64,000 nucleotides of DNA from CAVVEC01 sp963770485 (GTDB lineage Bacteria; Acidobacteriota; Terriglobia; Terriglobales; Acidobacteriaceae): the NCBI GenBank assembly GCA_963770485.1, contig CAVYPX010000019.1:1-64000 (forward strand), given 5' to 3'. The translations under genes and the position numbers were made by a program. Position 1 is the stretch's first letter. Every line of letters starts with the position of its first letter. The notes beneath the pieces are model-generated. The model did no database searches. It was not told where the DNA came from and saw only the letters and a list, made by a program, of their open reading frames with translations. Below, piece after piece: positions 26,366 to 35,102 of the stretch.

Positions 26366-26638
26366 TCAGCGTGGTATTTTGTCAGCGTCGGCCACCGCCA
26401 GTTGACCCGCCTTCGGCAGATAGCTTTTGCGCCGGAACCAGTCCTCCATCGCTTCTTTCAACTGATCGATGGGGACGTTCGTCCCAATTTCCATCAGGCC
26501 ATCCGCTACGGGCAGGGTGTCGTCAAAGAGACTGGCGTTGGTAAAGTTCCGCATGGAGAAGCTGTCCAGCCATTTCAGCGGGCAGGGATGACGCTGGCCG
26601 TTTTCTTCGTACTCCACGCGGATCTTGCGGGCGAACAT
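26366..26638 (-). CDS. Small protein of unknown function
   Basis: 90 residues, beginning MFARKIRVEYEENGQRHPC. Beta-rich N-terminus, then a likely helix (IDQLKEAMEDWFRRKSYLP). No membrane segment or known motif. Composition and codon use look like real coding sequence; the C-terminal end is short and acidic. Bounded upstream by a CACAGAG repeat. Confidence 0.6.
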   Translation of the reverse strand: MFARKIRVEYEENGQRHPCPLKWLDSFSMRNFTNASLFDDTLPVADGLMEIGTNVPIDQLKEAMEDWFRRKSYLPKAGQLAVADADKIPR

Positions 26639-26647
26639 GGATCTGAT

Positions 26648-26678
26648 TTAACCACAGAGGACACGGAGAACGCAGAGG
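26648..26678. repeat. CACAGAG-type dispersed repeat
   Basis: TTAACCACAGAGGACACGGAG and adjoining bases. Same family as the copies at 7269, 57446 and 59475. It lies directly upstream of the small gene ending at 26366 and downstream of the HU/IHF gene. Confidence 0.6.
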
Positions 26679-26718
26679 AACGACCGTCGCTTCGCGGCCG
26701 AGGGGCGTTGCGCAGTTA

Positions 26719-27045
26719 CTACTGCACGGGTGGCGGAGGCGCGGCTGAGGCTGCTGCCGGCTCGCTGACCCCTGTGTTCACCAGATCCTTCAGCTCCTTG
26801 CTGGGCTTGAAGAAAGGGATTTTCTTGGCGGGGACTTCCACCCGTTCGCCGGTCTTCGGGTTACGGCCTACACGCGGTTTGCGCTGCCGGGTGCGGAAGC
26901 TGCCAAAGCCGCGAATCTCGATTTTGTCGCCCACGCGAAGCGAGCGCACAATACTGTCGAAAATGGTCTCGACGATGACTTCACTGTCTTTGCGTGTCAA
27001 CTCCGCCAGCCGGGAGACTTCGTCGATCAGATCCGCTTTTGTCAT
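26719..27045 (-). CDS. HU/IHF-family DNA-binding protein
   Basis: 108 residues: a full HU/IHF domain (MTKADLIDEVSRLAELTRKDSE ... IEIRGFGSFRTRQRKPRVGRNPKTGE) plus a short Ala/Pro-rich tail. The beta-arm tip has the conserved RNPKTGE with the DNA-intercalating Pro. It bends and compacts DNA; IHF-like rather than HU-like because of the GFGSF..R.R pattern. The 250 bp before its start hold no gene and presumably its promoter. Confidence 0.95.
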   Translation of the reverse strand: MTKADLIDEVSRLAELTRKDSEVIVETIFDSIVRSLRVGDKIEIRGFGSFRTRQRKPRVGRNPKTGERVEVPAKKIPFFKPSKELKDLVNTGVSEPAAASAAPPPPVQ

Positions 27046-27296
27046 ACGCCTCTTCGCTCCGTCGAAGTGATCTTTCGTTGCGGTGGCTTATCGTTGGGTC
27101 GGTGCTCCCGAGCCACATCGGGCCTGCATAACCTTCTCAAATTTCAGGGGTTGTGCGCAAGTAGCATTTTTTGTTGGGCCCAGCCCAGACTTCAGTTGCC
27201 GAAGAACCTCACCCCAGGCAAGTCTTTTGCCCGGGCTGGACCTTGCCCTGGACACAGTCGAGGGAGGCCTGCGCCCACATTCTGAAATCGTTTCGG

Positions 27297-28370
27297 CTAA
27301 CCCCCATTGGCAGTCTGGCTTTGGGCATCGTATCTCGCCATTGCCATATCCACAATTTCGCCGATCAGTTGCGTGTAGCTTCGGCCGGAGGCCTTGGCGG
27401 CCATGGCAAATTCATGTTTGCTCGAAAGCCAGGGATTGGGATTGGCCTCGATCACATACACCTCGCCTTTGGGGGTAAGGCGCATGTCAATCCGGCCGTA
27501 GTCGCGCAACTTGACGGCCTGATACGCTGCCAACCCGACCTCTTGCAGACGGGAAACGGTGTCCTCGTCAAGATCGGTGACCAGGTCCGATTTGGTTAGT
27601 TTATGGGCTTGAGTATCCTTTTCAAACTTCACGTCGTAACTGGCGATCTTGGGAGTGCCCTTGGGCAGCCGCGAGAGGTCAAGTTCGACCAGCGGTAGCG
27701 CCTGCGCCTGCTCGTAGCTGCCCAGGATGGCGCTGTAGATCTCCCGTCCTTCGATGTATTCCTCAATCAGGGCAGGAGAATCAAACTCATTCTGGATGTA
27801 TTCCACGCGTTCCATCAGTTCTTTGATACTGTTTACCACCGCATCCGCGTTAATGCCGATCGAGCCATCTTCGGAGATGGGCTTCACGATCAGCGGGAAG
27901 GAAATGTCGTGGGCGTGCTCAATCCGGCCACGATAGGAGGTCGCGAAATACGGGGTCTTGATTCCGTGGAAAGCGAACATCTTCTTCGCCGTCGCCTTAT
28001 CCTGCGCCAGGAAATGCGCGTGCGGACCTCCGCCCGTATAGGGCATTCCCAGCAGGTCGAGGTAGGCCGCGATGTTCATGTCCTTGGTATCGTCGCCGGC
28101 AAACGACTCGGTCAGATTGAACACCAGATCGGCTCCGCACTTGGCCAAAGTGTTCAGGCACTGCGGGCTGCCGTCCAGCACTTGATAGAAAGGCCGGTGG
28201 CCGAGCTTTTCCAGAGCCTCGAAGATTTCTTCCCGGTCTTCTTTCTCCCGCTTCGTCTTGCTCAGCGGCTTCTTCTTCCGCGCGGTCGCCTTTTCCGCGA
28301 CCTCCGCGGCCGCCGGATCGTCTTGCCAAACGTCGTAAAGAATGGCGACTTTCAAATTGGCGCTAGTCAT
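27297..28370 (-). CDS. ATP-grasp ligase (D-Ala-D-Ala ligase-like)
   Basis: 357 residues. An ATP-grasp fold close to D-alanine-D-alanine ligases: FPLIVKPISEDGSIGI (ATP-binding loop), ALIEEYIEGREIYSAILG, DYGRIDMRLTPKGEVYVIEANPNPWL (Mg2+-binding Asp/Glu/Asn at the C-terminus). It carries an unusual Lys/Glu-rich insert near residues 25-50. Such enzymes join a carboxylate to an amine through an acyl phosphate. Location next to a metallopeptidase rather than mur or ddl genes suggests it is not the housekeeping ligase. Substrate unknown. Confidence 0.88.
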   Translation of the reverse strand: MTSANLKVAILYDVWQDDPAAAEVAEKATARKKKPLSKTKREKEDREEIFEALEKLGHRPFYQVLDGSPQCLNTLAKCGADLVFNLTESFAGDDTKDMNIAAYLDLLGMPYTGGGPHAHFLAQDKATAKKMFAFHGIKTPYFATSYRGRIEHAHDISFPLIVKPISEDGSIGINADAVVNSIKELMERVEYIQNEFDSPALIEEYIEGREIYSAILGSYEQAQALPLVELDLSRLPKGTPKIASYDVKFEKDTQAHKLTKSDLVTDLDEDTVSRLQEVGLAAYQAVKLRDYGRIDMRLTPKGEVYVIEANPNPWLSSKHEFAMAAKASGRSYTQLIGEIVDMAMARYDAQSQTANGG

Positions 28371-28416
28371 CGTCGGTGCGCCCTCCTGCTGCTTACAACC
28401 TGTGTCGTATTCTGTC

Positions 28417-29415
28417 TCATGGATGTACGAACTTTCCGCGCGCCATGTAATTCATGGCGAGCGCAGTTGCATAAACCGTGATTTGGATCAGGTGTTCCGC
28501 CTCCCGCTCAGCATCAGCGAACAGACGCAATTCCCCGATTCTTTGTTCTATCGACTCCATCAACTTCTTGATCAAAGGACGCTGCGCGCCCGTCCAGTAA
28601 GCAACCTTGTCTACCACTGATTTGCGGTGTGTGTGCAGGAATTGCTGCGCAGGCTGGGCAGTCTTGCGCCTGCGGGATGCATCGAAGATGTCCCGCAAAT
28701 CAGTATCCAGCGCCAGGTCTACGATCGGGACCTGGTCGCCATTGCGCCGGTAAAATTCTGCCACCGTGGTTTCCATTTCCTCCACAGTGATGTCCGTATG
28801 ACCCCGTCGGCGAACGGGATCGGTGTTGCCCAACTCGCGGGCGATTCGATCCATGTAGCGCAGCTTTGCCATTGCGCCCCATCCGCGGTAGCGTTTGCGC
28901 CATGCGGAGCGAGGGGTGAGCCACACCGCAAAGGTTTCCGCGAAATCTTCATCCGGATGTTTCTGGGCATACCAGCCGGCGAGATGGCGGACGTAGTTTC
29001 GCGAGAAGGGAACTGGCCGGTAATTATCGTGATAGGGCCGGCGAAACGAACCAAATTGCTGCTTCCACTCCGGCGTGCGGTGCAGTCTGTAGGCGTAATT
29101 GAAAGCGTGCCCGGCTTCGTGCCGGAGGTACATCATGATCTCGCGCGCATCCTCCAAGTCATTCATTTCCTTTTCGAGCTGAGCCAGGTCAGGGTGGGCA
29201 AGATAGAAGGGAATGCCGATAACCGGTTCTCCCGACGGACAGCCCCACTCGTCGGTGAGATAGCAAGCGGGACGGAATTTCGTCAGCCGTTTCTCCTCCA
29301 GTTCTCGATATAAGCGCTCCACGAAATGCTGCAACGGTGAGCCCTCGATTTTGAGTCCCAGTTCGCGAATAGGTTTGTCCAGGATTCCCTGCAACCCCGT
29401 CCGTGTTTTTTCCAT
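28417..29415 (-). CDS. Putative zinc-binding metallopeptidase
   Basis: About 332 residues (a GTG three codons upstream is an alternative start). The motif YLRHEAGHAFNYAY contains HExxH-type zinc ligands, and a later DEDFAETFAVWLTP could give the third ligand Glu. This matches the putative zinc-binding metallopeptidase family of unknown substrate. No signal peptide, so probably cytoplasmic. It lies 46 bp upstream of the ATP-grasp gene on the same strand, suggesting an operon in which a peptide bond is made by one enzyme and cut by the other, or that the pair modifies one substrate. Confidence 0.82.
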   Translation of the reverse strand: MEKTRTGLQGILDKPIRELGLKIEGSPLQHFVERLYRELEEKRLTKFRPACYLTDEWGCPSGEPVIGIPFYLAHPDLAQLEKEMNDLEDAREIMMYLRHEAGHAFNYAYRLHRTPEWKQQFGSFRRPYHDNYRPVPFSRNYVRHLAGWYAQKHPDEDFAETFAVWLTPRSAWRKRYRGWGAMAKLRYMDRIARELGNTDPVRRRGHTDITVEEMETTVAEFYRRNGDQVPIVDLALDTDLRDIFDASRRRKTAQPAQQFLHTHRKSVVDKVAYWTGAQRPLIKKLMESIEQRIGELRLFADAEREAEHLIQITVYATALAMNYMARGKFVHP

Positions 29416-29839
29416 TTCGTGCACGAGATCCGCTTAGAGGTGAAAGGCAGAATATGCCGCGAAACACCGGGAGAGGATAAAGACAGTCTGCTCCAACTAT
29501 AAACAATAACAAACAGAATGCGACGCTTCGAAGATCACGGCGGATCAAGCACCAAAGATACCGCCGTCATCCTGAGCGGAGTTGTCGTGCGCGAAGCGCA
29601 GGACAAAGCAGTCGAAGGACCCTATCAAGGCAGGTTTTGCCTAGCCGCTCAGGGAATCGTGACCGTACATCACAGGGAGAATACCTTCAGCCTCCCAAAC
29701 GAATCGCGCGCCGCAGGGATTCTTCGACTCCGCGTGGGGTTCGCATGCGCGAACCTCACGCTTCGCTCGGAATGACAATGCCATAGGAATGCGACGGCAA
29801 AACGTGCGTCTTGCAAAGGTGCCGCTCCGCATTCCTTGC
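29416..29839. other. Intergenic region with repeat element
   Basis: No gene is seen. Most of it is the dispersed palindrome at 29566-29776. The metallopeptidase promoter should lie just beyond 29415. Confidence 0.5.
29566..29776. repeat. Long dispersed palindromic element
   Basis: Begins GTCATCCTGAGCGGAGTTGT and ends CACGCTTCGCTCGGAATGAC. Diverged member of the same family as 24893-25105 with matching size (about 210 bp) and terminal GTCAT/ATGAC inverted ends. Confidence 0.7.
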
Positions 29840-31675
29840 CTACTGCAAGCCCGATTGGGTCAGCTTCACCGCGCAATAGGGATTCGCAGCTCCGCCTGGC
29901 ACATTGCACTTCTGACCGTTCACCGACCCCGCCGCAAGGGTCGAGAAGTAGATGTTCGTCCCACCGTTTGACAATTGGTTGTCGATCACGACCCCGCTGG
30001 TTCCCCCGAGGGCGCTCGGGGCCGTCACACAACTTGATGTCGGCGGGCTTACGCAGGACGGCGTTGACAAGGAACTTGTAATCGTCGAGCTCTCCAGGAA
30101 TCCGTCGGTCGACCCCACTCCGAAAAACATCCGGTCCGTGGTTCCATCGTAAAACTCGGTCAACGGCGAACACTCGTCTCCCTTCGTGTTGTTTACCAGA
30201 AAGGTGGACGAACCCGTGCTCGTAATGATGTGACTCGCGAAAGGGAAGAAATACATCTGTGGCTTCGACGGTGCGCCTCCGTTATTCACGAATCCGCACG
30301 CCATCATGTGTCCCGATGCCGACCCATTCACCCAGAACGCGTTATCAAACGCTCCCGAGTGGGCGTTCTTTCCCGTGCAATCCCCGTTCCCGCTCGCCGA
30401 TCCAAGGTCCACGGTGTTGCTGGTTGTGGGCACACCGGTCGTGAAGTTCGCCGGAAGCTGGCTGATCGCCCCGCCAATGCCCAGCACATAACTGCATCCC
30501 GTGAAAGCGAACACCTGGTCCGTTGCTGGATTGGCGGGATCCGTCACCGCAATCGGCGGGTCTACAACTCCCGTCCCTGGCTTCCCGCTTCCATCATTGG
30601 TTCCGTCGTAAGCCCACCCGATCGTCTGCTGCGCCGCGTAGGTCTTACCGGGGCTGGTGACTTTGACCGAGTACAGGTATCCCTCCCCGTCTCCGAGAAA
30701 AATCAGGCCGGCAAGGTCATCGACAACCGGAGCGGTCAACACCGTGTTGTACGCGTTAGTCGAGACCGCGACCGGCCAGTTGCTCGGATCATTGACCAGC
30801 GCCGGCGCGCCGCCGCCGAACACCGGCGTGATCTTGTAGAGCAAGCCATTGTCAGCGCCCATGTACGCCGTATCCGCGCCGTAATCAACCCACGGCGAGG
30901 AACTCGAATTGGTTGCGGTGCTTTCAATCGTGAGTGTGGTCATGCAGCCCGGCGTCGTCGGGGTCGTGCACGACGTCGGCGTCAGCGGACTCAACACCGA
31001 TCCCGCCTGCGATGGCGGCGTCGGAATCGGGTTCGGCAGCACTAGAACGTGGAAGTACGAAGCTCCGCCGGTGGTTTCTACGAACGCCACCTTCGTTCCA
31101 TCGGTCGAAAGCGCCGGCGATGTCCGGATCTGCCCCCCCGTCTGCGTCACCGTGTTGTACGCGAATGCCACCCAAGGTGATCCGCTATTGCACGGCGGAC
31201 TTGCCGCCGTGTACAGATTGTTGATCCCGACCAGGTTGGCCTGCGTCCCCGAAGTCACAGTCAGCCCAAGCAGAAGGTAATCGGAATTGCAATTCTCTCC
31301 GCCGATGCCAAACTGATATTTTGCCGGAAACTGGTTTTCCGGCACGTACCCGTTTTCCAGGGAAACAGCCCAGTCGATCTTTATTTTGCGCCGATGGCGC
31401 GGCACCGGTAGGCGTTCTTTTCGCAGTGCGACTTGCCGCATCACCATGTTGTAAACATAACGCGGGTCTCGCGCTCCCGCTGCCAGTACATGCTCAGCTC
31501 GCGCCCCCGGCATCAACAAGTGTCGCGAACTCCAATCCTGCGGATACCCCAGGTGCGATAGCTCTTCGCTGGCGCTCACCGGGGAGGTCTTCTCCATGAA
31601 CTGTCCCGAAAGCGGAATGCCACACAGGAGCAACCCAGCCGCCAGGTAGAACCAACGGGATTTCCACCCTCGCAT
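29840..31675 (-). CDS. Large secreted protein, probable beta-propeller
   Basis: About 611 residues from the ATG at 31675, chosen because GAGGAG lies 7 bases upstream. Signal peptide with WFYLAAGLLLCGIPLSG. The mature part is rich in Gly, Ser, Thr, Asn and Val with recurring segments such as TSPALSTDGTKVAFVE and LIFLGDGEGYLYSVKV, as in propeller or PQQ-like surface proteins, and has several Cys pairs. No catalytic motif. Comparable proteins occur in acidobacteria as exported proteins of unknown function. Confidence 0.8.
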   Translation of the reverse strand: MRGWKSRWFYLAAGLLLCGIPLSGQFMEKTSPVSASEELSHLGYPQDWSSRHLLMPGARAEHVLAAGARDPRYVYNMVMRQVALRKERLPVPRHRRKIKIDWAVSLENGYVPENQFPAKYQFGIGGENCNSDYLLLGLTVTSGTQANLVGINNLYTAASPPCNSGSPWVAFAYNTVTQTGGQIRTSPALSTDGTKVAFVETTGGASYFHVLVLPNPIPTPPSQAGSVLSPLTPTSCTTPTTPGCMTTLTIESTATNSSSSPWVDYGADTAYMGADNGLLYKITPVFGGGAPALVNDPSNWPVAVSTNAYNTVLTAPVVDDLAGLIFLGDGEGYLYSVKVTSPGKTYAAQQTIGWAYDGTNDGSGKPGTGVVDPPIAVTDPANPATDQVFAFTGCSYVLGIGGAISQLPANFTTGVPTTSNTVDLGSASGNGDCTGKNAHSGAFDNAFWVNGSASGHMMACGFVNNGGAPSKPQMYFFPFASHIITSTGSSTFLVNNTKGDECSPLTEFYDGTTDRMFFGVGSTDGFLESSTITSSLSTPSCVSPPTSSCVTAPSALGGTSGVVIDNQLSNGGTNIYFSTLAAGSVNGQKCNVPGGAANPYCAVKLTQSGLQ

Positions 31676-31893
31676 TGTGTTTCTCCTCAATTCTTATCTT
31701 CGCTCACATTTTGGGAATCTGGAGCCTTACTTTCGTAACTGACTTGACCAACCGGATTCCCGTATGGTGATGCTTCAGCGATTTAGAAGGCTTGATTTGT
31801 ATGGGAGTGAAGAGAGAGCGGGGAACCGCAACTAGGCCCGCGAGCGGCCCTACAAAACTGGCGCCGCCCGCGAACCGGGAACACATGCAGGAA

Positions 31894-32676
31894 CTACTTG
31901 TACGTGGCGTTCGTGCGAGCCAGATAATCGCGGTGCTCAGTGTAGTCCACCATGGATCCAAATGCCGGGCCGTTCAGCGGGTTCGCCTTCAGGGTCTCCC
32001 GCAACGCCATGTTGACTTTGTCCAGACCTTCCGCGTTCGCTGCGAGGTAGAAAACCCAAAACGTGCCGGGCGCTTCGGTGTGAATCGCTTCCGTATCGAC
32101 TTCATACTCGTGAATCGTGCCGTCGGCGAGCATTTTCTCCATCAGCGGCACGATCATGTTCTTACTGAGCTTCTCCACCGCATCGTCCGGTGCGTCCGCC
32201 TTTAATTTATAGGACGCTCCGTGCGTGTACAAATCCTTCCACGATCCGGAATGCCAGTTGTAATACCGGCTGACGAAAATGCTATCCCAGTGTTTCGTAG
32301 CGCTCGCCAAGACTGGAGAGGTGGCACTGCCGGACTTGTAGAACTGGTCTAACACGTTCATTAAACCGGCCATGGACATTGACGACCACCACTCGTCGTG
32401 AGTGGATCCGTCGGGCTGGTGAACCAAATTCATGTCGTGGCCATATCCCACAATGTTTCCGTTAGCGATGGCCTTGTCCAGGATTTTTTGGTCAGCCATG
32501 TCTGCCTTTTCCATCTCTGCCCACTGCGCGCGGGGAATATTCCAGAACCCTACGTACGAATACATCGGCGGTTTTTCTTTCACGTCTGACATCTGCGCGA
32601 GTGCTGGTGCGGCCCAAACGGCGGACATCGCGAGCACGCACAGCCCTGCAAACACTCTCCACAATTTCCTCTCCAT
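31894..32676 (-). CDS. Secreted protein of unknown function
   Basis: About 260 residues from the ATG at 32676 (GGAGG 10 bases upstream). Signal peptide ending around APALAQ. The mature part is alpha/beta, Trp/Tyr/Met-rich (MYSYVGFWNIPRAQWAEMEK ... STHDEWWSSMSMAGLMNVL) and resembles dimeric alpha-beta barrel-like repeats without identifiable active site. It lies 105 bp downstream of the radical SAM gene on the same strand and could be cotranscribed, but its content does not tie it to that pathway. Confidence 0.8.
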   Translation of the reverse strand: MERKLWRVFAGLCVLAMSAVWAAPALAQMSDVKEKPPMYSYVGFWNIPRAQWAEMEKADMADQKILDKAIANGNIVGYGHDMNLVHQPDGSTHDEWWSSMSMAGLMNVLDQFYKSGSATSPVLASATKHWDSIFVSRYYNWHSGSWKDLYTHGASYKLKADAPDDAVEKLSKNMIVPLMEKMLADGTIHEYEVDTEAIHTEAPGTFWVFYLAANAEGLDKVNMALRETLKANPLNGPAFGSMVDYTEHRDYLARTNATYK

Positions 32677-32781
32677 TGTTTTCAATCCTCCGTATTTCGC
32701 CAGGATTTCGTTCCTGCTATCCTGGACACGGCAGTGTACACCCGTTCGGCCTCGTCAGAATCTAAACTAACGGAGCATGTC

Positions 32782-33873
32782 CTACGCTGTGGGCTGAATT
32801 TGAATCAATGGGCCTGCAGAACCGATCGCAGTGCGAAGCAGCATGTTCGCCGACGGAACGCCCGTCCTCTGAAACGACTTCTCGCAATCGGCAGTGGACG
32901 GCCCGCGCATGCTGCCTTCCATGTACGCCAGGCCCGGACAGCGGGTGCATGTCCCCACATGGGCGCAAGCGGAACAGGTAGTGAGATCTTTGGCTCGGAT
33001 GGATCGGACTTCCTGCAGTTGCCGGGAATGACGCCAGACGTCGAGGAACTTCTGCTTCCGCAGGTTGCCGCTCGGCAAAGGGAACTGCACGCAGGGAAAA
33101 ACGTCGCCATAAGGAGAAATGTAGCAAGCCGTGTGCCCCGCGCTGCAGGGATAACCCTCCATGACGTCCTCGTCCGGCGGGGGGGGCGGGGCACAGAATT
33201 CCTCCACGTTGCCGACCAGTTCGCGATTGCGGAAAACCTGTTGCAGCTCAGACCCCGGAATGCGCAGGCCAAGAATGGATGTGTCTCCATCCATCTTCGG
33301 CGTGATGGTTGGATCAAGGGTGTAGGAAACTCCTAACTCCCTGGCCAGCGCGATGACCCCGGTGTTGTCGAACCGGTTGTGGGCCATCAGAACGTTGGCG
33401 ATCGCGACTTTCAGGCCCTGAGACTTCAAAAATCGGATGGCTTCAAGGGTTCGCTTCAAGGATCCGGGCAGCTTGGTGATCGCATCATGAACCTCGGGCC
33501 GGTGTGAGTAAACGCTGATCTGGACCTGCTCGACGCCCAACTCGCGAATTCTCCTGGCCTCCTCCTCTCGAATCATTACTCCGTTGGTCTTGATTTTCAC
33601 GTTGAACAGGAGACGGCGCGCGCGCTCCACGATTTGAAAGAAATCGCGGCGCATGAGAACTTCGCCGCCGCTGAGAGTGAGAAAGAAGACGCCCGCCTCG
33701 GAGAGCTGAGAAAGGATATCTTCGATCTCGGCGGTGGTCATCTCGCCATGATCGTCGTGATCCAGGTAGCAATGGACGCAACGCTCGTTGCAGCGGTAGG
33801 TGATGTCCAGATGCACGCTGATCGGGATGCCCAATTTCAGCGCCTTCTGGTTCATCTCCGCGAGAAGGCTCAT
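32782..33873 (-). CDS. Radical SAM/SPASM peptide-modifying enzyme
   Basis: 363 residues. The radical SAM [4Fe-4S] motif CNERCVHC is at residues 28-35, in the family context LDITYRCNERCVHCYL. The SAM-binding GGE motif (LSGGEVL) follows. The C-terminal third has a Cys-rich SPASM-type auxiliary cluster domain (PCSAGHTACYISPYGDVFPC, then CSACAHVGTCTRCPG and a final Cys). SPASM enzymes typically install C-C or thioether bonds in peptides (PqqE, AlbA, mycofactocin MftC types). The start codon overlaps the stop of the PqqD gene by 4 bp, so the chaperone and enzyme are coupled as in PQQ and mycofactocin loci. Last gene of the RiPP-like operon. Confidence 0.93.
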   Translation of the reverse strand: MSLLAEMNQKALKLGIPISVHLDITYRCNERCVHCYLDHDDHGEMTTAEIEDILSQLSEAGVFFLTLSGGEVLMRRDFFQIVERARRLLFNVKIKTNGVMIREEEARRIRELGVEQVQISVYSHRPEVHDAITKLPGSLKRTLEAIRFLKSQGLKVAIANVLMAHNRFDNTGVIALARELGVSYTLDPTITPKMDGDTSILGLRIPGSELQQVFRNRELVGNVEEFCAPPPPPDEDVMEGYPCSAGHTACYISPYGDVFPCVQFPLPSGNLRKQKFLDVWRHSRQLQEVRSIRAKDLTTCSACAHVGTCTRCPGLAYMEGSMRGPSTADCEKSFQRTGVPSANMLLRTAIGSAGPLIQIQPTA

Positions 33874-34184
33874 CGAGTCTCCGGCGAGGCGGGTGAACCG
33901 AGAATGGGCTGGTCAGAGACCAGCAGGATGCCATGTCGCGAGAGTTCGGTCACGAACTGCTCGGCATCGCGCTCGGCTTGGTCGGGATTCACATCGAACT
34001 CGGAACAGATCTTGGCGGCCACAATCTCCGACAACGGAGTGCGTCCGTCTGCCGCCTGCCATATTGCAGTGGCAACCTCGTTGAGCGTGAAAAAAGTCGA
34101 GTCGGTGGCCGACATGATCATCATTTCACCGCCCAGCAGGCGGGCCGCGATGGCGGAACTTTGCGCAATGTATTTCTCAGCTAT
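33870..34184 (-). CDS. PqqD-family peptide chaperone (RRE), probable ATA start
   Basis: The PqqD domain is clear: RLLGGEMMIMSATDSTFFTL, NEVATAIWQAADGRTPLSEI and CSEFDVNPDQAERDAEQFV. PqqD proteins bind the leader of a precursor peptide and deliver it to a radical SAM enzyme. The conserved domain begins about 20 residues before the first ATG (34124): the upstream frame reads AEKYIAQSSAIAARLLGGE and is family-like. No ATG, GTG or TTG exists in that extension before a stop at 34208-34206. ATA at 34184 sits 6 bases after GGGAGAG, the right place for a ribosome site. So either ATA is used, or a former ATG has mutated, or a shortened 84-residue form is made. Stop overlaps the radical SAM start. Confidence 0.75.
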   Translation of the reverse strand: MAEKYIAQSSAIAARLLGGEMMIMSATDSTFFTLNEVATAIWQAADGRTPLSEIVAAKICSEFDVNPDQAERDAEQFVTELSRHGILLVSDQPILGSPASPETR

Positions 34185-34202
34185 GAGATTCTCTCTCCCA
34201 AA

Positions 34203-34280
34203 ATGTCATCCTGAGCGCAGCGAAGGATCTGTGCCCTCGCAAAGTCAGATACATAGATCCCTCGCTCCGCTCAGAACATC
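34203..34280. repeat. Dispersed GTCATCCTGAGCG element inside the operon
   Basis: Starts with ATGTCATCCTGAGCGCAGCG and ends CCCTCGCTCCGCTCAGAAC, the same palindromic family as at 6299 and 60529. It separates the HprK-like and PqqD genes, which otherwise would be almost adjacent. Its hairpin could attenuate transcription or stabilise the downstream mRNA. Confidence 0.7.
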
Positions 34281-34283
34281 CCG

Positions 34284-35102
34284 CTAGGGTATTATGTCCC
34301 ACACCCGTTGATCTGGAACGAATATCAATCTGCGCACGGGTACCCGCTCGATAAACTCGCATGCGGACCGAAAAACCAGCCGCACCAGTTCAGCGTCCTG
34401 GGCAAAAAATAGAATATTTCGCAGCAACGAGCGGACGGCGTCGGCTGCACTCACGGCTTCGATCCGGTTCTCCGGCCCTTTTTCCAGGAGAAAGAGCGTG
34501 CTCAACGGCGCTGACCGGTTTTCGCCGACCCGGGCCAACTCCCCGGCGAAGGGCGTTCCGCACGCCAGGTAGTGATCACCTTCGCGCCGCACATAGGAAA
34601 TTTCATCGGTCAGCAATTTCGCGTCGGGCGGAGCCAGGCGGGAAATCGTAGTCTTGCCTGCACCGGACACCCCCGCGAACAGGAATGCGCGCCCGCTGCG
34701 GATGACGCTGGCGGCATGGACCAGGAATCCCCCCTGCTTTGCCAGAATCAGGGTGTGAACAATCCGCAACACGGAATCGATGGCGTACGGATTGTGGGAC
34801 TGCCGAATGTGGCCACAGCCCCTGCTGGCACTCCAATGGGCGCGGAAGTCACCTCTTGTGAGCACCCACTGATCACCCTGCATTTTCACCTGGATATCTT
34901 CGTCAGTTGGCATTGCTTCTGAGGGTTCAGACAGGTCAATGTCAAACTGGAGGCGAGGATGGGAGCAAGCGTTGATGAATCCAGCGTAACGATTCTCGAG
35001 CAATTGGCGAAATGGAGCATCTTCGGTGCGCAGCGCGATGGCCATGCCGCCGATCTCGATGGCAACTGATTCAGTTGCTGCCATGTGGCTGATTCCCCTC
35101 AT
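34284..35102 (-). CDS. HprK-like serine kinase of the RiPP-type operon
   Basis: 272 residues. The C-terminal half is an HPr kinase-like P-loop domain: FLVHAASV, then Walker A GVSGAGKT at 144-151, the acidic DEIS at 166-169 and CGTPFAGE around 181-188. It lacks the second half expected of a true HPr kinase/phosphorylase and no ptsH is nearby. Homologues of this type are encoded in peptide-modification loci; some phosphorylate the C-terminal Ser of lasso precursor peptides. The start overlaps the peptidase gene (32 bp for the ATG at 35102, 14 bp for the ATG at 35084). Confidence 0.85.
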   Translation of the reverse strand: MRGISHMAATESVAIEIGGMAIALRTEDAPFRQLLENRYAGFINACSHPRLQFDIDLSEPSEAMPTDEDIQVKMQGDQWVLTRGDFRAHWSASRGCGHIRQSHNPYAIDSVLRIVHTLILAKQGGFLVHAASVIRSGRAFLFAGVSGAGKTTISRLAPPDAKLLTDEISYVRREGDHYLACGTPFAGELARVGENRSAPLSTLFLLEKGPENRIEAVSAADAVRSLLRNILFFAQDAELVRLVFRSACEFIERVPVRRLIFVPDQRVWDIIP

